The notes: generated by a model from the letters alone, not told the origin. Positions 36,076 to 45,255 are shown, counted from the stretch's first letter. The stretch: DNA of 64,000 nt from Acidiferrimicrobium sp. IK (GCF_025499425.1 NZ_JAIMCB010000003.1:1-64000), one strand, 5' to 3'. Numbers and translations are program-made.

Positions 36076-36941
36076 GCCTCGTCACCGAAATCCTCGGCTC
36101 CCACCCGCCTGCGTCCATCGCTGGGGTCACCTCGATACGTGCCGCCCGGTCCATCATGGGGGACCATCTGGACGAAGTTCGTTCCCACCCGTCCTTCCAG
36201 CTCGGGCTGAGCTGGGCCCTCCAGCACCTTGCGACGGGTGACCCGTACCAGGCGGCGCTGGCAATCGTCGCTCACATACCCGCCTACCAGGCCGGAAAGG
36301 TCCAGTTGGCGCAGGTTGAGGCCAGCGCGCGAGGTAACGCTCTTTTGGAACGCGACCGACGCGGTCCTCCAATGAGGAAGCCGGTCGGGAGGCCGATCGA
36401 GTGGGGCTCCGCGGTGTGCGAGGAGAGCCTGATGCGTCTGGTGTCGGGCCAGTTGGCTGATCTGACCGGCCGGCTACCGAGGCGGTGTCACCCGTCGCCG
36501 GGGGGCCGGGAGTTGGTTGTCGCGGCATGGTGCCTGGTCCATCTGCGTTGCTGTCGGCTGGGCGTCCCCGCGGAGGCGTACCTGTCCCGGATGGCCGGGC
36601 AGGCGGTCGAGACGGCCCGCAAGAAGTGGTGGCCGGCGGATATCGCCCCCCTGCTGCCGGGCATGAGCAGCGGGCAGATGTCCGCCTTGCGCAGGCTGAC
36701 GATCGGTACTCCATCAAGCCTCGGCTACTTGCCGGCCTGGTATCGGTGTGCCCCCTCGTCGCTCGCCAGGGTGTCGTCGTGGGCGTGGGCGCTCATGCAG
36801 TGCGACCCGGCGAGGGGCCCGCTGCCGGACCGTACGTGTGTGGTCGGGTGGGTCCGAGCCCATCTGGCCTGCCAGCCCGACACTCTCGCCGACCTGGACG
36901 TGATCGGCCGTTCGCGTGCCGTGCTGGGGATAGCTGGTTGA
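36072..36941 (+). CDS. Hypothetical element protein upstream of repA-like gene
   Basis: 289 aa, no family recognised. Contains SWALQHLATGDPYQAALAIVAHIPAYQAGKVQL, a conserved-looking Cys/Arg region (LPRRCHPSPGGRELVVAAWCLVHLRCCRLGVPAEAYL) and ARKKWWPADIAPLLPGMSSGQMSALRRL. The frame extends to ATG 35886, but that part lies inside the operator repeats. Coupling to the leader supports ATG 36072. Position before the RepA-like ATPase suggests a replication or maintenance role, which is inference. Confidence 0.65.
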   Translation: MSLVTEILGSHPPASIAGVTSIRAARSIMGDHLDEVRSHPSFQLGLSWALQHLATGDPYQAALAIVAHIPAYQAGKVQLAQVEASARGNALLERDRRGPPMRKPVGRPIEWGSAVCEESLMRLVSGQLADLTGRLPRRCHPSPGGRELVVAAWCLVHLRCCRLGVPAEAYLSRMAGQAVETARKKWWPADIAPLLPGMSSGQMSALRRLTIGTPSSLGYLPAWYRCAPSSLARVSSWAWALMQCDPARGPLPDRTCVVGWVRAHLACQPDTLADLDVIGRSRAVLGIAG

Positions 36942-37001
36942 GCGAGCCGGTAGCGATAGCGGACCCGCGCCCACCGCCTGTAGCGAGAAAGCGCCGCCGG
37001 T

Positions 37002-37017
37002 CTCCCTAACCGTCACC
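37002..37017 (+). promoter_or_regulatory. Shared element motif upstream of the RecA-like gene
   Basis: CTCCCTAACCGTCACC, a perfect match to YTCCSTAACYGTCACC, 75 bp before ATG 37093. Confidence 0.65.
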
Positions 37018-37092
37018 CCTCACCCCTTGGGTGGACGCGTGGTGCCGGCACTCCGCGACGGCCCGCGAGCACTTCTTCTGCCGAGGAGATCG

Positions 37093-38145
37093 ATGAGCGA
37101 CCTGATACCTCAAAGTGAGCCCGGCCGACCAGGCCCGGGGGCTCGTCTGCTCGCGGAAGTAGAGCGGGAGCCGGTTCGTTGGCTGTGGCCGGATCGCATC
37201 CCGTTCGGCAAGCTGACGGTGGTCGAGGGGGACCCGGCGGTGGGGAAGTCCACTCTCGTCTACGACCTGGCTGCGAGGTGCAGCTCGGGCGCCGAGTGGC
37301 CAGACGGCCAACAAGGAGGGGGTGGGGGACGGGTGGTGTTGCTCTCCGCGGAGGACGACGCCGCAGACACGATCGTCCCCCGGCTCATGGCGGCCGGCGC
37401 CGATCTCTCTCGCATCTGCCTGTGGGACCGGGCGGTGGTGTGGGACGAGGACGGGGAGCGGTCCGTTCCGATCGTGTTCCCCGACCACCTCCCCTACTTG
37501 CACGGCCAGGTCCGCAGCTTCGCCGCCCGGCTGGTGATCGTGGACGTGCTGATGGCCTACCTGTCCGCGCAGGTTGACTCGCACAAGGACCAGTCGGTGA
37601 GGGTGCTGCTGTCGCGCATGTCGGACCTCGCCGCCGCGACCGGCGCGGCCATCGTGCTGGTCCGCCATCTGAACAAGGGCGGGTCCGGTCCGGCTATCTA
37701 CCGGGGCGGCGGGTCGATCGGGATCATCGGCGCGGCCCGCGCCGGCTTCCAGGTGATCGCGGACTCCGATGTCCCCGAGCGCCGCCTGTTCACCTGCGTG
37801 AAGAACAACCTGGCGACCAAGGCGCCCACCCTCGCCTATCGGCTCGAGCCGGTGGCCGGCCTGGATGTGGCCAGGGTCGTGTGGGACGACCGGCCAGACC
37901 CGCGCTCAGCAGACGAGCTGCACGCCGCCACCGCGGCCGCCCCGACGAAGTTCGCGACCGCGGCCGAGTGGCTGGACCTGTACGGGGCGACTCACGCGTG
38001 GGAGGCGCAGTCAGCCGAGGTGATCCGCGACGCCGCCGAGAACGGCATCGCTCGCGCCACGTTGTACCGGGCAGCGGAGCACGCTGGGATCGTCCGCTCG
38101 ACCCGGGGCGGTTCGGGACGCTGGAGTTGGCCCCGACCCGACTGA
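37093..38145 (+). CDS. RecA-fold ATPase, RepA-type (AAA_25)
   Basis: 350 aa. Walker A EGDPAVGKSTL near residue 50, VVLLSAEDDAADT (RepA/DnaB-like), Walker B LVIVDVLMAYL and VLVRHLNKGGSGPAIYRGGGS, typical of the hexameric RepA helicase group on plasmids and phages. The C-terminal part is a winged-helix-like domain (EVIRDAAENGIARATLYRAAEHAGI). ATG 37093 has GAGGAGA upstream. It is followed by a strong terminator and an AT-richer repeat region, so it may act at an origin there, supporting replication of the circular form. Confidence 0.85.
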   Translation: MSDLIPQSEPGRPGPGARLLAEVEREPVRWLWPDRIPFGKLTVVEGDPAVGKSTLVYDLAARCSSGAEWPDGQQGGGGGRVVLLSAEDDAADTIVPRLMAAGADLSRICLWDRAVVWDEDGERSVPIVFPDHLPYLHGQVRSFAARLVIVDVLMAYLSAQVDSHKDQSVRVLLSRMSDLAAATGAAIVLVRHLNKGGSGPAIYRGGGSIGIIGAARAGFQVIADSDVPERRLFTCVKNNLATKAPTLAYRLEPVAGLDVARVVWDDRPDPRSADELHAATAAAPTKFATAAEWLDLYGATHAWEAQSAEVIRDAAENGIARATLYRAAEHAGIVRSTRGGSGRWSWPRPD

Positions 38146-38171
38146 CAACCTCTCGCCTCTGCCCCTCCTTG

Positions 38172-38199
38172 CCGCCCCCGCTTTGACGGGGGCGGTTTT
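38172..38199 (+). terminator. Rho-independent terminator after the RecA-like gene
   Basis: CCGCCCCCG-CTTTGA-CGGGGGCGG followed by TTTT, a perfect 9-bp stem, 27 bp after the stop codon. Confidence 0.9.
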
Positions 38200-38297
38200 C
38201 GCGCCCTCCGACGATTGTCTCGAACTCTCGCCGCGTCCCACATGGAGCGGCATGAGACAGCAGGAGGTGCGGTCATTGTCTCAAGGCTGGGAGGTCG

Positions 38298-38400
38298 TTG
38301 AGATTTTCCATACACCCCCTGACCTGCGTTTTCTCAAAATCTCAAAATCTCAACGCGGTGCCCGAGGGGAGAGGCTTGAGACTTTGAGACTTTGAGATTT
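38298..38400. repeat. 8-bp TTGAGA-type iteron array, candidate origin or partition site
   Basis: TTGAGATT at 38298-38305, CTCAAAAT x2 then CTCAA at 38333-38353, and TTGAGACT x2 then TTGAGATT at 38376-38399. Arms are in opposite orientation around a GC-rich centre, so they could also form a long hairpin. The stretch is clearly lower in GC than its surroundings. It follows the RepA-like gene and a terminator, and precedes the T4SS operon. Confidence 0.6.
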
Positions 38401-38460
38401 GGCTGTCCGCCTCGCTGCGCTGCGCCTGCCGGCCCCCGTGGGTCTCTTCCGTGTGGAGTG

Positions 38461-38476
38461 CTCCCTAACTGTCACG
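38461..38476 (+). promoter_or_regulatory. Shared element motif upstream of the T4SS operon
   Basis: CTCCCTAACTGTCACG, 15 of 16 to the consensus, only 16 bp before GTG 38493. The closest spacing of the set. Confidence 0.6.
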
Positions 38477-38492
38477 TCGCTCGCCTACGGGT

Positions 38493-39584
38493 GTGGAGAA
38501 GAAACTGCTTCCGCTGGGCGCTGCTGTCGCGGCGGCCGGTCTGGTGTTGGGTCTGGTCGTGCTGGCCGCCGCGTCGGGGTCTTCCTCGGCCGTGTCGGCC
38601 GCGAGCGCCGACGCGATCTTGACGGCGCTCGATCAATCGATGTGCCAGAGCGCGGCTGCGGGTGCGTCGGGGTCGTGGTCGGCCCCGGAGATGTCGAACG
38701 CCGTCAAGATCGTGTCGGTGTCGGACACCCTGTCGGGGGAGAACCCGCGGGTCGCGCAGATCGCGTTGATGACCGCGATCACCGAGTCCGGGCTGAACGA
38801 CGATCCAGGCGGGATGGGCGGGGCGGTCGGGTTGTTCCAGCAGACCCCGCCGGCATGGGGGACGGACAGCCAGATTCTCGATCCTGCCTACGCGGCCGGA
38901 GCGTTCGTGAAACGGCTGCTCGCCGTGCGCGGCTGGGAGAAGCTGCCCCTGTGGCAGGCGGCGCAGGCGGTGCAGGCGTCGGGGGCGGGCGAGCCGAGCT
39001 CGCCGCTGAACCCGCTGCCGGGGCAACTCGGCGGGAACTACGAGGTCAACTGGTCGAAGGCCTTGGGCGTCTATTCGGCGGTGACCGGCGTGTTCACCGC
39101 GTCGGGCTGCGGCGCCGGCCCGACCGGCGGTGTGGCAGGTCCCGCTGGCCGTCACGGCCTTCCCGTCGGCTACCAGGTGCCTGCCGGCACCCCGAACAAA
39201 GCGAAGACCGCTATCGACTACGCCATCTCGAAGCTCGGCGACGCCTACGTGTGGGCGGCTGCCGGGCCGAACCAGTTCGACTGTTCCGGGTTGACGATGG
39301 CCGCCTGGGCGAAAGCTGGGGTGACGCTCGTGCATTACACGGTCACCCAGGAGCAGGAGGGCCGAAAGGTTCCCGCCTCGCAGATCGCGCCGGGCGACCT
39401 GGTGCTGGTCCCCGGTTCCGACCCGCCCGGGCCGGGTCTGCCCGGCCATGTCGGCATCTACCTGGGCGACTCGCTGGTGCTCTCGGCGATCGACCAGCAG
39501 TACGGGGTCGCGGTCCAGTCGTGGAAGACCTTCACCTCGGGCGGCCTCGACGCGATCGTCGATCCGAGCCGTCCGCCGGCATGA
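38493..39584 (+). CDS. Secreted peptidoglycan hydrolase: lysozyme-like plus NlpC/P60
   Basis: 363 aa, GTG start. A signal or anchor segment (LLPLGAAVAAAGLVLGLVVLAAASG) is followed by a transglycosylase-like part (RVAQIALMTAITESGLNDDPGGMGGAVGLFQQTPPAWGT, Glu likely catalytic) and an NlpC/P60 domain with Cys in FDCSGLTMAAWAKAG and His in GLPGHVGIYLG. VirB1-type enzyme that opens the cell wall for the conjugation channel. First gene of the secretion operon. Confidence 0.9.
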   Translation: MEKKLLPLGAAVAAAGLVLGLVVLAAASGSSSAVSAASADAILTALDQSMCQSAAAGASGSWSAPEMSNAVKIVSVSDTLSGENPRVAQIALMTAITESGLNDDPGGMGGAVGLFQQTPPAWGTDSQILDPAYAAGAFVKRLLAVRGWEKLPLWQAAQAVQASGAGEPSSPLNPLPGQLGGNYEVNWSKALGVYSAVTGVFTASGCGAGPTGGVAGPAGRHGLPVGYQVPAGTPNKAKTAIDYAISKLGDAYVWAAAGPNQFDCSGLTMAAWAKAGVTLVHYTVTQEQEGRKVPASQIAPGDLVLVPGSDPPGPGLPGHVGIYLGDSLVLSAIDQQYGVAVQSWKTFTSGGLDAIVDPSRPPA

Positions 39585-39600
39585 GTCAGAGCGGGTCGTG

Positions 39601-39640
39601 CTCCGTATCTGGCACCCGGCTCCCTTCAGGTAGAGACCCC
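39601..39640 (+). promoter_or_regulatory. Degenerate copy of the shared motif with downstream box
   Basis: CTCCGTATCTGGCACC (39601-39616) matches the consensus at 14 of 16. GGTAGAGACCCC follows at 39629-39640, at nearly the same distance (28 nt start to start) as TGTAGAGGCCC in the copies at 46064 and 50074 (29 nt). It precedes the gene at 39664. Confidence 0.5.
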
Positions 39641-39663
39641 TTTCGAGGCAAGGAGCCCATGCC

Positions 39664-39963
39664 ATGTTTCCTACTGGTTTTCCCGGCGCTACCGGGGTGA
39701 ACATCACCCCGAACGGTACCGGCCTGCCGGGCATCCCCGCCCTGTCGAAGATCGTCGGCGCGCTGATCACGATCGGCGTGATCGCTGCGGTCGCCGGGCT
39801 GCTGCTCGCCGCGATCACCTGGGCGGTAGGGAACCACTCCTCGAACCCGCAGCTCTCGTCACGTGGAAAGACCGGCGTGCTGGTAGCGGCGGTGGCCGCG
39901 GTGCTCTGCGGCGGTGCCATGGTGCTGATCAACTTCTTCTTCAACGTCGGGTCGGGGCTGTAG
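39664..39963 (+). CDS. DUF6112-type two-helix membrane protein (pilin-position)
   Basis: 99 aa with two membrane segments (VGALITIGVIAAVAGLLLAAITWAV and VLVAAVAAVLCGGAMVLINFFF) and a short Gly/Pro-rich N-terminus. Size, topology and place after the hydrolase match the DUF6112 proteins of actinobacterial transfer operons, which hold the VirB2 pilin position. Good AAGGAG site. Confidence 0.75.
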   Translation: MFPTGFPGATGVNITPNGTGLPGIPALSKIVGALITIGVIAAVAGLLLAAITWAVGNHSSNPQLSSRGKTGVLVAAVAAVLCGGAMVLINFFFNVGSGL

Positions 39964-39965
39964 CC

Positions 39966-40787
39966 GTGCTGGGGGACCTGTGGGCATTCCACCGCCGTGC
40001 GGTGCTCTCGACCGCGGCGGGTCTCGTGGCCGTCGTGGTGCTCGTCGGGCTCGCCGCTAGCAGCTCCTCCGAGTCCAATGGGAGGGGCCCGGTGCCCTCG
40101 GCGACGACGGTGCCCGCATCGCCGGGCACGTCCCTCCCGCCGGGCACGGTGGACCCGAAGTACCACCCGACCTACATATCGGTTCCCCCGCCGTCACCGG
40201 GCTCACAGGTGCCCGAGAACCAGGTGAAGGCGCTCGAAGCCGTGAAACCTCCTGCTCCGCTCTACTCCCCCTCCATGCCGGCGCTGTCGGACACGCAGAC
40301 CGTCAATGCCGAGAACTTCGCCTACGCGTTCGTGCCCCGGCTTCTCGACATCCACTTCGCGCACGAGACCCGCCAGGAGCTGGGCGAATGGACCGAGGCC
40401 GAGGCCGCGGCGTCGATGCTCCCTGGGCTGCCCGCCGCGGCGGCAGACAGCACCCTCTACGCCTCGCTATTCGTGCCTGGCCTGCCCGGAGGGGGGCGGT
40501 CCCCGATGCCGTCGCGAGCCCAGTGGGCCGCCGACGCGAAGGACGGGGTGGTGTGGCATGTCGTTTCGATGGCCGCGAGCGAGGATCCGCAGTGGGCGCA
40601 GGCCATCGCGGCGGGTTACCAGGCGCCGGACCAGTTGATGAGCATCCTCGACGTGTCAGGCGTCCTGGCCGTCCGCTCCGGCGGTCACACGACGGACCGA
40701 CACTTCACGTTCCAGTTGCTGGTCGGCTCCGCGCTGCACCACCCGAACTTCGGCGCGGGCGAGGTCCTGGCCTGGAAGGCCAGCTAG
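39966..40787 (+). CDS. Single-pass conjugation protein (VirB8/TcpC position)
   Basis: 273 aa, GTG start 2 bp after the previous stop. One N-terminal membrane helix (AVLSTAAGLVAVVVLVGLA), a Pro/Ser-rich linker, then an extracellular domain (VNAENFAYAFVPRLLDIHFAHETRQELGEWTEAEAA...FTFQLLVGSALHHPN). The layout resembles VirB8/TcpC-type scaffold proteins, but no diagnostic motif is present, so the equivalence rests on topology and gene order. Confidence 0.65.
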   Translation: MLGDLWAFHRRAVLSTAAGLVAVVVLVGLAASSSSESNGRGPVPSATTVPASPGTSLPPGTVDPKYHPTYISVPPPSPGSQVPENQVKALEAVKPPAPLYSPSMPALSDTQTVNAENFAYAFVPRLLDIHFAHETRQELGEWTEAEAAASMLPGLPAAAADSTLYASLFVPGLPGGGRSPMPSRAQWAADAKDGVVWHVVSMAASEDPQWAQAIAAGYQAPDQLMSILDVSGVLAVRSGGHTTDRHFTFQLLVGSALHHPNFGAGEVLAWKAS

Positions 40788-42104
40788 ATGTCGTGCGGCT
40801 GGAGCGACCCGTTCGGCTGTGTGAGTGGCGCGGTCGGCAGCGCGGCGAAGGCGGCGGCGGGGGACGCGTTCGGCGAGATCGCCAACGATTTCGCTCATAC
40901 GGCCCAGCACGCCACGTCGTGGCTGTGGGGCCAACTGGATCAGGCGACCGCGGTGCAGATCGGCGGGGCGGGCTGGGGAACATACCTGGGGATCACCGTG
41001 ACCTTGGCCGTTGCCATCGGGGCGGGGCTGTTTGTGATCCAGGTGATCGCCTCCGCGCTGCGCCGAGACATGGGTGGCATGGGCCGCGCCTTGCGTGGTC
41101 TGCTGGTGGCGTTCGTCGCGGGTGGCGCGGCGGTGGGAGTGACCGAGATCCTGCTCCAGGCGGCCGACGCCATCTCGAAGGGGATCATGCAGGTCGGGTT
41201 GGGCACCTCTGACTGGCAGTCTGTCGGCCACAAGTTCGCCACCCTGTCCGCGACTTCGTACGGTCCTGCGACACTGCTGCTCGCGGCGCTGTTCACGTGC
41301 GCGGCGACGGTCCTGGTGTGGCTGGCCCTGATGGTCCGCAAAGTGCTGCTGATCCTCACTGCGGTGTTCGCGCCGGTCGCGTTCGCCGGGAGCTTGTCGG
41401 ACGTCACCGCCGGGTGGGTGCGGAAGTGGATCGAGTACACCGTCGCGTTGATCGCATCGAAGATCGTGCTGGTCATCGTGTTCGTGGTCGGGTTGGGGGT
41501 GCTGATGAACAACCTCGGCTCGACCGGCGACTCGGCGACCCAACAGTTGACGCAGTTGATGGCAGGCCTTCTGATCCTGACCGTCGCGGGCTTGGCGCCG
41601 TGGATGGCGGTGAAGTTCGTGCACTTCACCGGGGAGGCGTTCCACACGATCCACTCTCACAGCGGCGCCGCTACTGGCGCGGCGGCCAGCGCGGTCGCCG
41701 CGCCGCAGAAGATCCGCTCGACGGCGAATAGTTTCGGGATCAAAAGCTCGGGCGGCCAGGGCCGCCCGTACACGGCTCCTGGGAACGGGACAGCGAGCAA
41801 AGCTGGGTTGGCCGGTGCGGGGGGAGTTGCGGCGGGGGCGGCCGCTGAGGGTGCCAAGAAGGCCAAGGACGCGGCTGTGGGCCAGGTGAACACCGGCCAT
41901 GCCACCACAAGGGGCCCCTCCGCGTCCCCCGGCCCGCCACCCGCCGGGGCGTCGAGGCCGGGTGCTCCGCGCCCGCCGGACGATCCTCCCGCCCCGGCCG
42001 GTGTCGGTGCGAGACCTCCCCAGCCTTCGGGCGGCGGATCGGCCGGGGCGAGCCGGAAGCCGCCGAGTCCGCCTCCAGCGGCGCCGATGGCCAGCACCTC
42101 GTGA
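40788..42104 (+). CDS. VirB6/TrbL-like polytopic membrane protein
   Basis: 438 aa. Five or six membrane segments between about residues 60 and 275 (TYLGITVTLAVAIGAGLFVIQVI, GLLVAFVAGGAAVGVTEILL, ATLLLAALFTCAATVLVWLAL, VLLILTAVFAPVAFAG, IASKIVLVIVFVVGLGVL, MAGLLILTVAGLAPW) and a long Pro/Gly/Ala tail. This is the inner-membrane channel component. It starts directly after the previous stop. Confidence 0.82.
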   Translation: MSCGWSDPFGCVSGAVGSAAKAAAGDAFGEIANDFAHTAQHATSWLWGQLDQATAVQIGGAGWGTYLGITVTLAVAIGAGLFVIQVIASALRRDMGGMGRALRGLLVAFVAGGAAVGVTEILLQAADAISKGIMQVGLGTSDWQSVGHKFATLSATSYGPATLLLAALFTCAATVLVWLALMVRKVLLILTAVFAPVAFAGSLSDVTAGWVRKWIEYTVALIASKIVLVIVFVVGLGVLMNNLGSTGDSATQQLTQLMAGLLILTVAGLAPWMAVKFVHFTGEAFHTIHSHSGAATGAAASAVAAPQKIRSTANSFGIKSSGGQGRPYTAPGNGTASKAGLAGAGGVAAGAAAEGAKKAKDAAVGQVNTGHATTRGPSASPGPPPAGASRPGAPRPPDDPPAPAGVGARPPQPSGGGSAGASRKPPSPPPAAPMASTS

Positions 42105-42115
42105 AAGGAGACAGC

Positions 42116-43570
42116 ATGCCTACTGTCGATTCGTCCGGTCCGGCCACGGCACGCTTCGCCCGGCGTTCCACCCGCGGGGTGCTGCTCGGTTTCTCCGCCT
42201 GGCGGCTCGGCGCCCTAGGCGTCGCCGTGCTGGTGGTACTGGCCGGGTTGCTGTCGGGGATGGGCGGGGCCGGCCTGCTCGTCGGTGTTGTGCTCGCCGG
42301 ACCGTTCCTGGCGGTCGCGTTCTTCCGGGTGGGCGGCCAGCACGCGGTGGAATGGGTGCCGCCCGTCGTGGCGTTCGCCGGGCGGAAGGTGGGCGGGCAG
42401 ACCGAGTACCGGGCGAAGATCGACCGGCCCCGCCCGGCGGGGACGTTGGCGTTGCCGGGCGACGCGGCGGCGCTGCGAATGTTCGCCGATCCCGCGACCG
42501 GGGTGTGCATGGTGCACGACCCGCACCGGGCGACGCTCTCCGCGGTTCTGTCGGTGTCGCACCCGGCGTACCTGCTGCTCGGCCCCGACGCCCAGCGGGG
42601 CAGGGTGGCGGCGTGGGGCAGGGTGCTGGCCGGTTTGGCCTCCTCGGGGACCTGCGCCGGCATCCAGATCACCGAGTCCACCATCCCCGACTCCGGCCGC
42701 GGTATATCCGAGTGGTACGACGAGCGCGGGGCGCACAGAGGGGGGTGGGCGGAGGAGCAGTACGAGACGCTGCTGGCCGGCAACGCCGCCGGGGCGTCAA
42801 CCCATCGCACGACCATCACCGTGTCTCTCGACATGAGGAAGGCTGCACGTCAGGTCAAGGCGGCAGGGGGTGGGGTCGGCGGGGCGGCACGGGTACTCGC
42901 CGGGGACATGGCGGCGCTGGAGTTCGGGTTGCGTTCCGCCGAGCTGGCCGTCGCCGGGTGGATGGACGAGACCGCGATCGCGCACATCGTCCGCCAGGCC
43001 TACGACCCGGCCTTGGGCGGCGAGTTCCAGCCGTCCGCGCCGGGTGCGAACCTGGTTCACGCCGGTCCTCTGGCGGTCTCGGAGCAGTGGGACCGGATGC
43101 GCCACGATTCGGGCTGGTCCACCGTGTTGTGGATCAGCGAGTGGCCCCGCATCGAGGTGCCCGCCCATTTCCTGCACGCCCTGATCTTCACGCCCGGTGT
43201 GCGCAAGACGTTCTCACTGGTCGCCCGCCCGAAGTCCACCACCGACGCGCTTCGCCAGATACGGCGGGAGAAGACCGAGATGATCGCGGATGCTCACCAA
43301 AAGGCGAAGGTCGGCCAGATAGCCGACCTGTCGGATCAGCAGGAGTACGACGACGTGGTAGCCCGCGAACGTGCGCTCATCTCCGGTCACGCGGACGTGG
43401 ACTTCACCGGCCTGGTCGTCGTCACCGCCGAGACCGAGGAGGAGATGGAGGCCGCGGCCCGCCAGGTCGAGCGGGCCGCCAGCCAGGCGGGATGCGAGAC
43501 CCGGGTGTTGTGGGGCCGACAGTCGCAAGGGTTCAACGCGGCGTTGCCGCTGGGAAGGAGCACCCTGTGA
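42116..43570 (+). CDS. SCO6880-like T4SS protein (PrgI-type N-terminus)
   Basis: 484 aa from ATG 42116, chosen for its AAAGGAG site; GTG 42101 is also in frame. Two membrane helices near the N-terminus (LGALGVAVLVVLAGLLSG, AGLLVGVVLAGPFLAVAFF) resemble PrgI. The rest (TEYRAKIDRPRPAGTLALPGDAAALRM, ISEWYDERGA, ISEWPRIEVPAHFLHALIF, RREKTEMIADAHQKAKVGQI) matches the SCO6880 family that precedes VirB4 in actinobacterial transfer operons. Its stop overlaps the virB4 start. Confidence 0.85.
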   Translation: MPTVDSSGPATARFARRSTRGVLLGFSAWRLGALGVAVLVVLAGLLSGMGGAGLLVGVVLAGPFLAVAFFRVGGQHAVEWVPPVVAFAGRKVGGQTEYRAKIDRPRPAGTLALPGDAAALRMFADPATGVCMVHDPHRATLSAVLSVSHPAYLLLGPDAQRGRVAAWGRVLAGLASSGTCAGIQITESTIPDSGRGISEWYDERGAHRGGWAEEQYETLLAGNAAGASTHRTTITVSLDMRKAARQVKAAGGGVGGAARVLAGDMAALEFGLRSAELAVAGWMDETAIAHIVRQAYDPALGGEFQPSAPGANLVHAGPLAVSEQWDRMRHDSGWSTVLWISEWPRIEVPAHFLHALIFTPGVRKTFSLVARPKSTTDALRQIRREKTEMIADAHQKAKVGQIADLSDQQEYDDVVARERALISGHADVDFTGLVVVTAETEEEMEAAARQVERAASQAGCETRVLWGRQSQGFNAALPLGRSTL

Positions 43571-45201
43571 TCGGCCGCCGCCGCCACAAGCCCGCCGCCG
43601 GCACCCCGGAGTTGTGGGCGGACTTCGACGCCGAGCAGACCTGCCACGACCCCGCCCGTGTGCCGACCGAGGCACCGGCTTCGCCGGCCCCGGTCCTGCC
43701 CGCTGGTAAAGGACGCGTGCTGGGCTCCGCGGGGTTCACCCCGGCCGGGACGACCCGCAAAGAACGCACGGCCCGGATCAAAGCGGCACGGACGGCCGAG
43801 GCCGACTCGCGCCGAGCGCTGATGGGCGAACGCAAGGCCGCGGCTGACGCCGAGCAGCAGGCCAGGCGGGAGGCGAGCTACCTGCCGGCGTCGGGCGAGG
43901 CGGGGCGGCAGTCGCTGCGCGCCTGGCGGCGCCTGAAGATCGAAGCTCACCGGGCAACCTCCGAGGTGCTGTCGGTCGCGTACCCGTTCCTGGCCGAGGC
44001 CGGGCTCGGCTCGGAAGGGACCCTGATCGGCCGCGACTCGTGGTCGGGCGCGGCGTTCGTCTACGACCCTTGGGTGCTCTACGAGCGCGGGGAGGTAACG
44101 AACCCGAACGCGACGCTGGCCGGGGTGATCGGCCGGGGGAAGTCCACGCTCGCCAAGAGCCTGGCCACCCGGTCGATCGCGTTCGGGCGGCGGGTGTACG
44201 TGCCGGGCGACCCCAAAGGCGAGTGGACGGTGGTGGCCAAGGCGGTCGGCGGTACCGCTATCGAGCTCGGCACCGGCAACCGGCTGAACCCGCTGGACGA
44301 AGGCCCTCGGCCGGCGGGGATCGCCGATGGCGAGTGGCGCACCGCCGTCCGCCAGCGCCGCCTCGCTCTGCTGGTCTCGTTGACCGAGCAATCGCTCGGA
44401 AGGGCGCTGCTGCCCGTCGAGCACACCGCGTTGGGGGCGGCTTTGGATCACAGTGTCGCCGGCGCGGAAGGCCGGGGGGAGATACCGACCTTGCCGCTGG
44501 TCGTCGGAAGGCTCCTCGACCCGGCCGGCGCCCATTTGGGCTCGACCGTCGAGCAGCTCCGCGACGACGGCCGCCAGGCCGGTCACGGGCTCGGCCGTCT
44601 CGTGTTCGGGGACCTCGCCGGCCTGTTCGACGGGCCTTCCACGGTCGGCTTCGACCCGGACCTGCCGATGGTCAGCCTTGACCTGTCACACATCTCCGGC
44701 TCCGATGCGCTGATCGCTCTGGTGATGACCTGCGCGTCGGCGTGGATGGAAGCCGCCCTGGCCGACCCGGCCGGCGGTCAACGCTGGGTGATCTACGACG
44801 AGGCGTGGCGGCTGATGCGCGCCCCGGCGCTACTCGCGCGCATGCAGTCGCAGTGGAAACTGTCACGGGCGTTGGGGATCGCCAACTTGATGATAATCCA
44901 CCGGCTTTCCGACCTCGACGCGGTCGGCGACGCCGGCTCGGGCGCCCGTAACCTCGCGCTCGGACTCCTCGCTGACTGCTCGACCCGGATCATCTACGCG
45001 CAGGAGCGCGGCGAGGCAGAGAAGACCGGTGCGGCTATCGGCCTGTCGCGCACCGAGATCGACCAGCTCCCCGACCTCGACCGTGGCGAAGGGCTGTGGC
45101 GGATCGGCGAACGCGCCTTCGTCGTCAGACACGACTGCACCCCCGCCGAGCTGGCCCTCTTCGACACCAACGCCAGGATGATCCGCCGGCCACCGCCATG
45201 A
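43567..45201 (+). CDS. virB4: VirB4-like conjugation ATPase
   Basis: 544 aa, GTG start on the GTGA overlap. The N-terminal charged region has long helices. Walker A is GVIGRGKSTLAKSLA near residue 185, followed by YVPGDPKGEW and ELGTGNRLNPLD. Walker B is WVIYDEAWRLM, then WKLSRALGIANLMIIHRLSDL and GLSRTEIDQLPDL. It energises pilus or channel assembly. The motif order is typical of the actinobacterial VirB4 group. Last gene of this T4SS run; convergent with a toxin-antitoxin pair. Confidence 0.92.
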   Translation: MIGRRRHKPAAGTPELWADFDAEQTCHDPARVPTEAPASPAPVLPAGKGRVLGSAGFTPAGTTRKERTARIKAARTAEADSRRALMGERKAAADAEQQARREASYLPASGEAGRQSLRAWRRLKIEAHRATSEVLSVAYPFLAEAGLGSEGTLIGRDSWSGAAFVYDPWVLYERGEVTNPNATLAGVIGRGKSTLAKSLATRSIAFGRRVYVPGDPKGEWTVVAKAVGGTAIELGTGNRLNPLDEGPRPAGIADGEWRTAVRQRRLALLVSLTEQSLGRALLPVEHTALGAALDHSVAGAEGRGEIPTLPLVVGRLLDPAGAHLGSTVEQLRDDGRQAGHGLGRLVFGDLAGLFDGPSTVGFDPDLPMVSLDLSHISGSDALIALVMTCASAWMEAALADPAGGQRWVIYDEAWRLMRAPALLARMQSQWKLSRALGIANLMIIHRLSDLDAVGDAGSGARNLALGLLADCSTRIIYAQERGEAEKTGAAIGLSRTEIDQLPDLDRGEGLWRIGERAFVVRHDCTPAELALFDTNARMIRRPPP

Positions 45202-45255
45202 CCTCGAACCCGACCGCAACGGCGACGCGTGCACCCTACCTTCGGCCTGGGGCTG

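Noticed and set aside
38472-40166. Minus-strand 564-aa open frame
   Set aside because: Antisense to the NlpC/P60, DUF6112 and VirB8-position genes. Its product is a low-complexity Arg/Pro/Gly sequence.
41899-43566. Long open frame upstream of virB4 (adds over 550 codons)
   Set aside because: It is the shadow of the VirB6-like and SCO6880-like genes. VirB4 similarity begins only after GTG 43567, which overlaps the previous stop.
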